64,000 nucleotides of DNA. Origin: Mytilus galloprovincialis. Taxonomy: Eukaryota > Mollusca > Bivalvia > Mytilida > Mytilidae. The notes under the pieces were generated by a model that made no database searches, had not been told where the DNA came from, and worked only from the letters and a program-made list of their open reading frames with translations. The position numbers and the translations under genes are program-made. Each line of letters opens with the position of its first letter. Within the stretch, counting starts at the first letter, position 1. The stretch is taken from the NCBI RefSeq assembly GCF_965363235.1, contig NC_134839.1, positions 59,177,560 through 59,241,559 on the forward strand. Direction: 5' to 3'. Shown here in pieces: positions 60,111 through 64,000 of the stretch.

Positions 60111-61110
60111 TAAAATCAAATCAGATATAATTTGTACTACCTTATTGGTCTTTCGGTATAAAGTAACGTAATTAGTTATATTTAGTGGAATACCTCAATA
60201 ATAGCTTGAACATTTTGTTGTTCAAATGTTTTGCAATGGTTTACATATACCATATCAATTGTTTATCGGTAATGTATCCTATCCGATAAACTGACATTTG
60301 TTTAATCCCTAGTTAGATTGGTAAATTATTGATCAGCTTTGACGTCTAAATGCCCTGACAAACTGGATTGAAAGATTCGTTCGCGTCAGTCATTATTTGG
60401 ATTCATTTAAGACGACTCGCTTCTAAATGAGGTCAGTAAAGAAAGTCGGCTTACGTGCAAGAGGTCAAGGATTAGATAGACGATCTGGTCAAATCAAGAC
60501 TTGAAAATTTGCACTTGCTGCTTCTTCGCTACGCATACAAAATTTAGGGTAAGACCAAAGTCTGGTCGACTCGGAATCAGAGTATTGTGGCTTGAAAGGA
60601 AATGGGTTTACTAAAAGATTCAAACAAAATTTCTTGACTAAATAGAACTACATGTTCTTTAATCAGTTATACATTAGTGATGAATGGCATTTCCGCCATC
60701 TTGGATCACAAAATAGTCTTGGACACGTATTTGTCAAAGATTTTGTCTCATCATACATTTGGTCATTCTATATAATGTGTAAATATAGATTTTTTGTTTT
60801 AATACTTTGCTTCGGATAATTAAATTTTGTAAAGGATTGCATAGTTAAATTTTCTGTTTTGTATTATAGCAATACAAACAACATTTTATAAAGCTACATT
60901 TGTATCTGATGCAGTATTCTGTTAAAAAAAATTCTCCATGATATTGCTTTCTCGTTTATAATCCATACACAATTTGGCAACCTGTATATAATTTAAAAAA
61001 AAGGTTATCTGTACAATATGTTTTTATAAGTGTAAATATAATATGATATAAATGTTTTTCCTATTGAAAACTATCACCAAGATATGTTTGATATCCAACA
61101 ATCCTCATAT
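60111..61110. other. No gene recognised
   Basis: AT-rich; nothing identified. Confidence 0.45.
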
Positions 61111-61194
61111 TAAAAAGTAAAATCACTAAAATACTGAACTCCGAGGAATGTCACATATTCTGATGCAGATGAAATACAGTTGATAGATAGGAAA

Positions 61195-61368
61195 AACCGT
61201 ATAGCGGGTTATTTTCGCGATTTTTTTAGAAAAAGGTATAGGAAATAATTTTTATCAACACCTTTGCATGTACACTTTTAAATTGGCGGAATTTATTTTT
61301 GCGATTTTGTTCTATCCGCGAAAATAAGCGAAAAATTACGCCCCGCGATAATATACCGCTCTACAGTT
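61195..61368. mobile_element. MITE, inverted relative of the 18937 element
   Basis: It starts ACCGTATAGCGGGTTATTTT and ends CGCTCTACAGT, a weaker inverted terminus. The interior GATTTTGTTCTATCCGCGAA is the complement of GCGGATAGAACAAAATC in the 18937 copy, so the two lie in opposite orientations. It is shorter and more decayed. A short GAACTCCGAGGAATG repeat fragment precedes it at 61135. Confidence 0.75.
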
Positions 61369-61429
61369 TTTAATCTACGATTTTTTTTAGCTCAACAGCG
61401 AAGTTGTACTAACCATTAGCAACACAACA

Positions 61430-62060
61430 GGTGCCACAGGTAGACCAAAGGAGTAAGTTCTGTAAGGACCACATTTGACCACGATTTATAAAGTTCATTG
61501 TTACAAGATAAAGCCTGTTTTCTGATAAATGTAAGTTAAATAGAACTTGATAGGTGAAACTTTTATTTCTAAGCGGTGATTTTTACATCTCAAATAGCCG
61601 AAGATAAGAGATTTTGACGAAATTTGTCAAGTTGGTCGGATTTCAATCCAATTTACTACCAGGATATATAGAGCCGACAAATTTAATATGCATGTAAGAC
61701 ATGTAAAATGTCTTTACAAACATTATTTTAAAATTGTCCTTTTTCGTATGTGAGTTAACCATGATGTGTTACAGATGGAGTGTAAGTTTCGTTCTGCGCT
61801 ACTGATATTTGCCAAAATGACAGGTTTTGGACTTCAAAAATCACAGTTATACAGACTTTTTTCTATACGACTTCAGATTTTGTGCTGATTTTTTATATGT
61901 GGGTATACAATGATGAGTTACAGATCAGGTTATTTTTTCGTTCCGCTATGCCGATTTTTATGTCGTTTAAACACGTGTTGTTAGATCTGAAGAACATCCA
62001 AATCTTTTTTGTTGATAGTTTGAATTTTACTTCTCAGTGATCAAGGAATTTTATCAAACT
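61430..62060 (+). repeat. Dispersed repeat with internal duplication (61446 family)
   Basis: It begins with the AAGGAGTAAGTTCTGTAAGG block shared with 13597. Two similar internal segments follow: CATGATGTGTTACAGATGGA with TCGTTCTGCGCTACTGAT near 61760, and CAATGATGAGTTACAGATCA with TCGTTCCGCTATGCCGAT near 61910, about 150 bp apart. Non-coding. Confidence 0.5.
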
Positions 62061-62321
62061 AAACTAGCATTTGTCTTGAGTGCTTGATATTACTATGTAG
62101 ATACTATCCATGCATGTTTGTGTCCACATGTGTTGTTGAAAGTGCAGATTTTTCGAATATCTTTTAGTGGAACGGTGCTATTCGTATAGTTCTGACACAC
62201 CGAGTTTCATTTATAGGTTATTTTTGATACATTGAACGCCTACCAGTTTGATCTTGAATACATGCAATAGAAAGGGAGAAAAAAAAACATGCTGATGTTA
62301 ACCTTTATTTCATTTTTATAG

Positions 62322-62406
62322 AAGTGATGGTAATTCCATCTGTCATGCCATCACACGATACAAAGAAAAAGAAATTAGTGCCATGCGAACAATGATTCTA
62401 GAATAG
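62322..62406 (+). CDS. Possible terminal exon of an unidentified gene
   Basis: A pyrimidine-rich tract (TTTATTTCATTTTTATAG, AG at 62320-62321) precedes a short open stretch. In the phase with one leading base it reads SDGNSICHAITRYKEKEISA, then MRTMILE and stop at 62404-62406. Composition is protein-like and the frame ends cleanly, but no upstream exon is identified and no family is recognised. Confidence 0.25.
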
Positions 62407-64000
62407 ATATAATGAAAACAGAATATATTCTGCCTAGACGTAGGTTTGAGACGGCAACTGTATACAGGGTGAAAAGATTGCACGACAAAACTTCAATAAC
62501 CACGAGCAAAGGGCTTAGAAAACCGACAAAGTTAACGTGTGATCGATTCAGGTTATATAAGAATTTCACAACTGACATAATTTATATTGTGCTGATTCGA
62601 TTCTTACGCAATAATTAACATTGACCGAACCAGTAAGTGGTATTTTGTGTTTTATAAAATGATCACGATAAACCAAAATCAATTGAGGCTTCAAATATTT
62701 GAACGTAAAGGTTTTACCTATAGAAATGAATCCCCGCAAACAAAGTCACATTGCCTGAGTATTACTGTATCAATATAATCCATTATACAGTGATTGTTTT
62801 GCACTTTTCTTAGCAATTAATGTCATTGATAATGAATTACCGATTACTTTGTAAAATTTTATAATGAATTTTAATATTTTAACTTCATGCATATTTATTT
62901 CGTCCTGTCAAACTTTTAGTACCGAAACTAAGTGCGTTGGAACCAATCACATTCTAAGTAAAAATTACAACTGATGTAATTTCTTATTTTGGTAATACAT
63001 TCAGGTACATGAACAATTAGTGACCAGTTTTGGATCACTTACGAGGTGCTAATATCAAGCAATAGGTTTCGATTACATTAAGTTCATCGACCATCTCTTC
63101 AAAAACCTCAGTCATAAATTTTTCCAAAATTTTCAGATTGTGCCAAAAAAGTGCTGAAAAGTAGCAGGTATTAAAGTAAGGGGTAGTATTTGTCCCCTGA
63201 AATTACAAAATTAGTAATCAAAAATATTTAAATTTCATTTAATTAATAAATGAACCTTTTTTTTATAATCTAGAGAAAGCATGGTTCTACTCATTTTATT
63301 TTCATGTTCTTCTTTGTCTTTAATTTGTTGTAGTTCCATGAAAGCATATATAATAAAGCACCCCCTCTTTAAATTAGTGCAACACTATCTGTTTTCCTGA
63401 CCTGTTTAATTAGAAATCCGCTTGTTAAGTTGCGTTCTTGCTTTTGTTTGCCCTTAACATAGCGCTTTGATTAACGCAAAAAACAGCAACTCAGTTTAAC
63501 AAGCTAGTGCTGATAGTAAATCATATTGCAATTTGTTAATCGCTTGATTAGGAAAACACAAAAAAAAGTTAGAGGAAATATCTCAGCAAAATAATTAAAC
63601 TAGTTTAGCGAATGTGTTACCCACAAAACGTTTCTCGTTATTTTAATCCGTGAGAAACAAATAAGATATTTGACTAGAATTTCACAAGAAAATCTAAGTT
63701 GAACAGCACTTAATTCAATTAAAAAAAGTCATTGAATATATAATACAAAAAAGGACAAAGGACAGAATTAATTTAGTTATACAATACCATACATTATATA
63801 AGAAACGTAGAAATCATCGCAATGAAGCGGAAATACTTAATGCTTTTAAATACATATTCATGCTTACGAACGCTCTATATATTTAGAAGACGTTCAGGTC
63901 AATATGAAGGCTAAATAGTGTAGAAAAACTGTTCATAAGTTGCACCATACGTTAACCCTTTTATATTTTATTGAACTGTACTTAGCCACAATCCACTATA
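62407..64000. other. No gene recognised
   Basis: AT-rich, with only short frames. No repeat family identified to the window end. Confidence 0.45.

Overview
The window looks like nuclear DNA from a bivalve, most likely a marine mussel (Mytilidae). It is AT-rich, gene-poor and full of short dispersed repeats that I recognise from mussel genomes, such as the family with the core GACGCGCGTTTCGTCTAC followed by GACTCATCAGTGACGCTC. The tRNA genes lack an encoded CCA, one has an intron, and the protein genes are spliced. The species call is an inference from repeat vocabulary and was not tested by alignment.

Layout. 1-6467 is a head-to-tail tandem array of a 1283-bp unit, a little over five copies that look identical by eye. 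Each unit carries an intron-bearing elongator tRNA-Met(CAT) on the + strand and a convergent tRNA-Leu(AAG) on the - strand. 6468-35765 is a repeat graveyard: a roughly 170-bp satellite (12.6-13.4 kb, echoed at 24.3 kb), a LINE fragment, several foldback palindromes, small TIR elements and retroelement 3' tails. 35766-36397 holds one recognisable host gene, a PRR15-family gene whose coding sequence is a single exon (124 aa) behind an acceptor site. 39523-41031 is a 1.5-kb foldback element whose arms are built of 21-bp repeats.

From about 46.9 to 60.1 kb the sequence appears to be a diverged tandem segmental duplication. The first unit contains a two-exon gene (51362-52346) for a secreted, Ser/Thr-rich precursor of 202 aa that ends in a two-cysteine tail. 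Only the last exon and 3' flank of its copy are clearly recognisable in the second unit (59654-59693). The first unit also appears to contain a 2.6-kb TIR element (48454-51070) not seen in the second.

No CRISPR array, prokaryotic operon or intact autonomous transposon was seen. The most noteworthy items are the homogeneous Met/Leu tRNA array, the unrecognised secreted precursor with its duplicated terminal exon, the PRR15-like gene, and the 2.6-kb and 1.5-kb inverted-repeat elements. Most other open frames are short and lie in repeats or AT-rich sequence.
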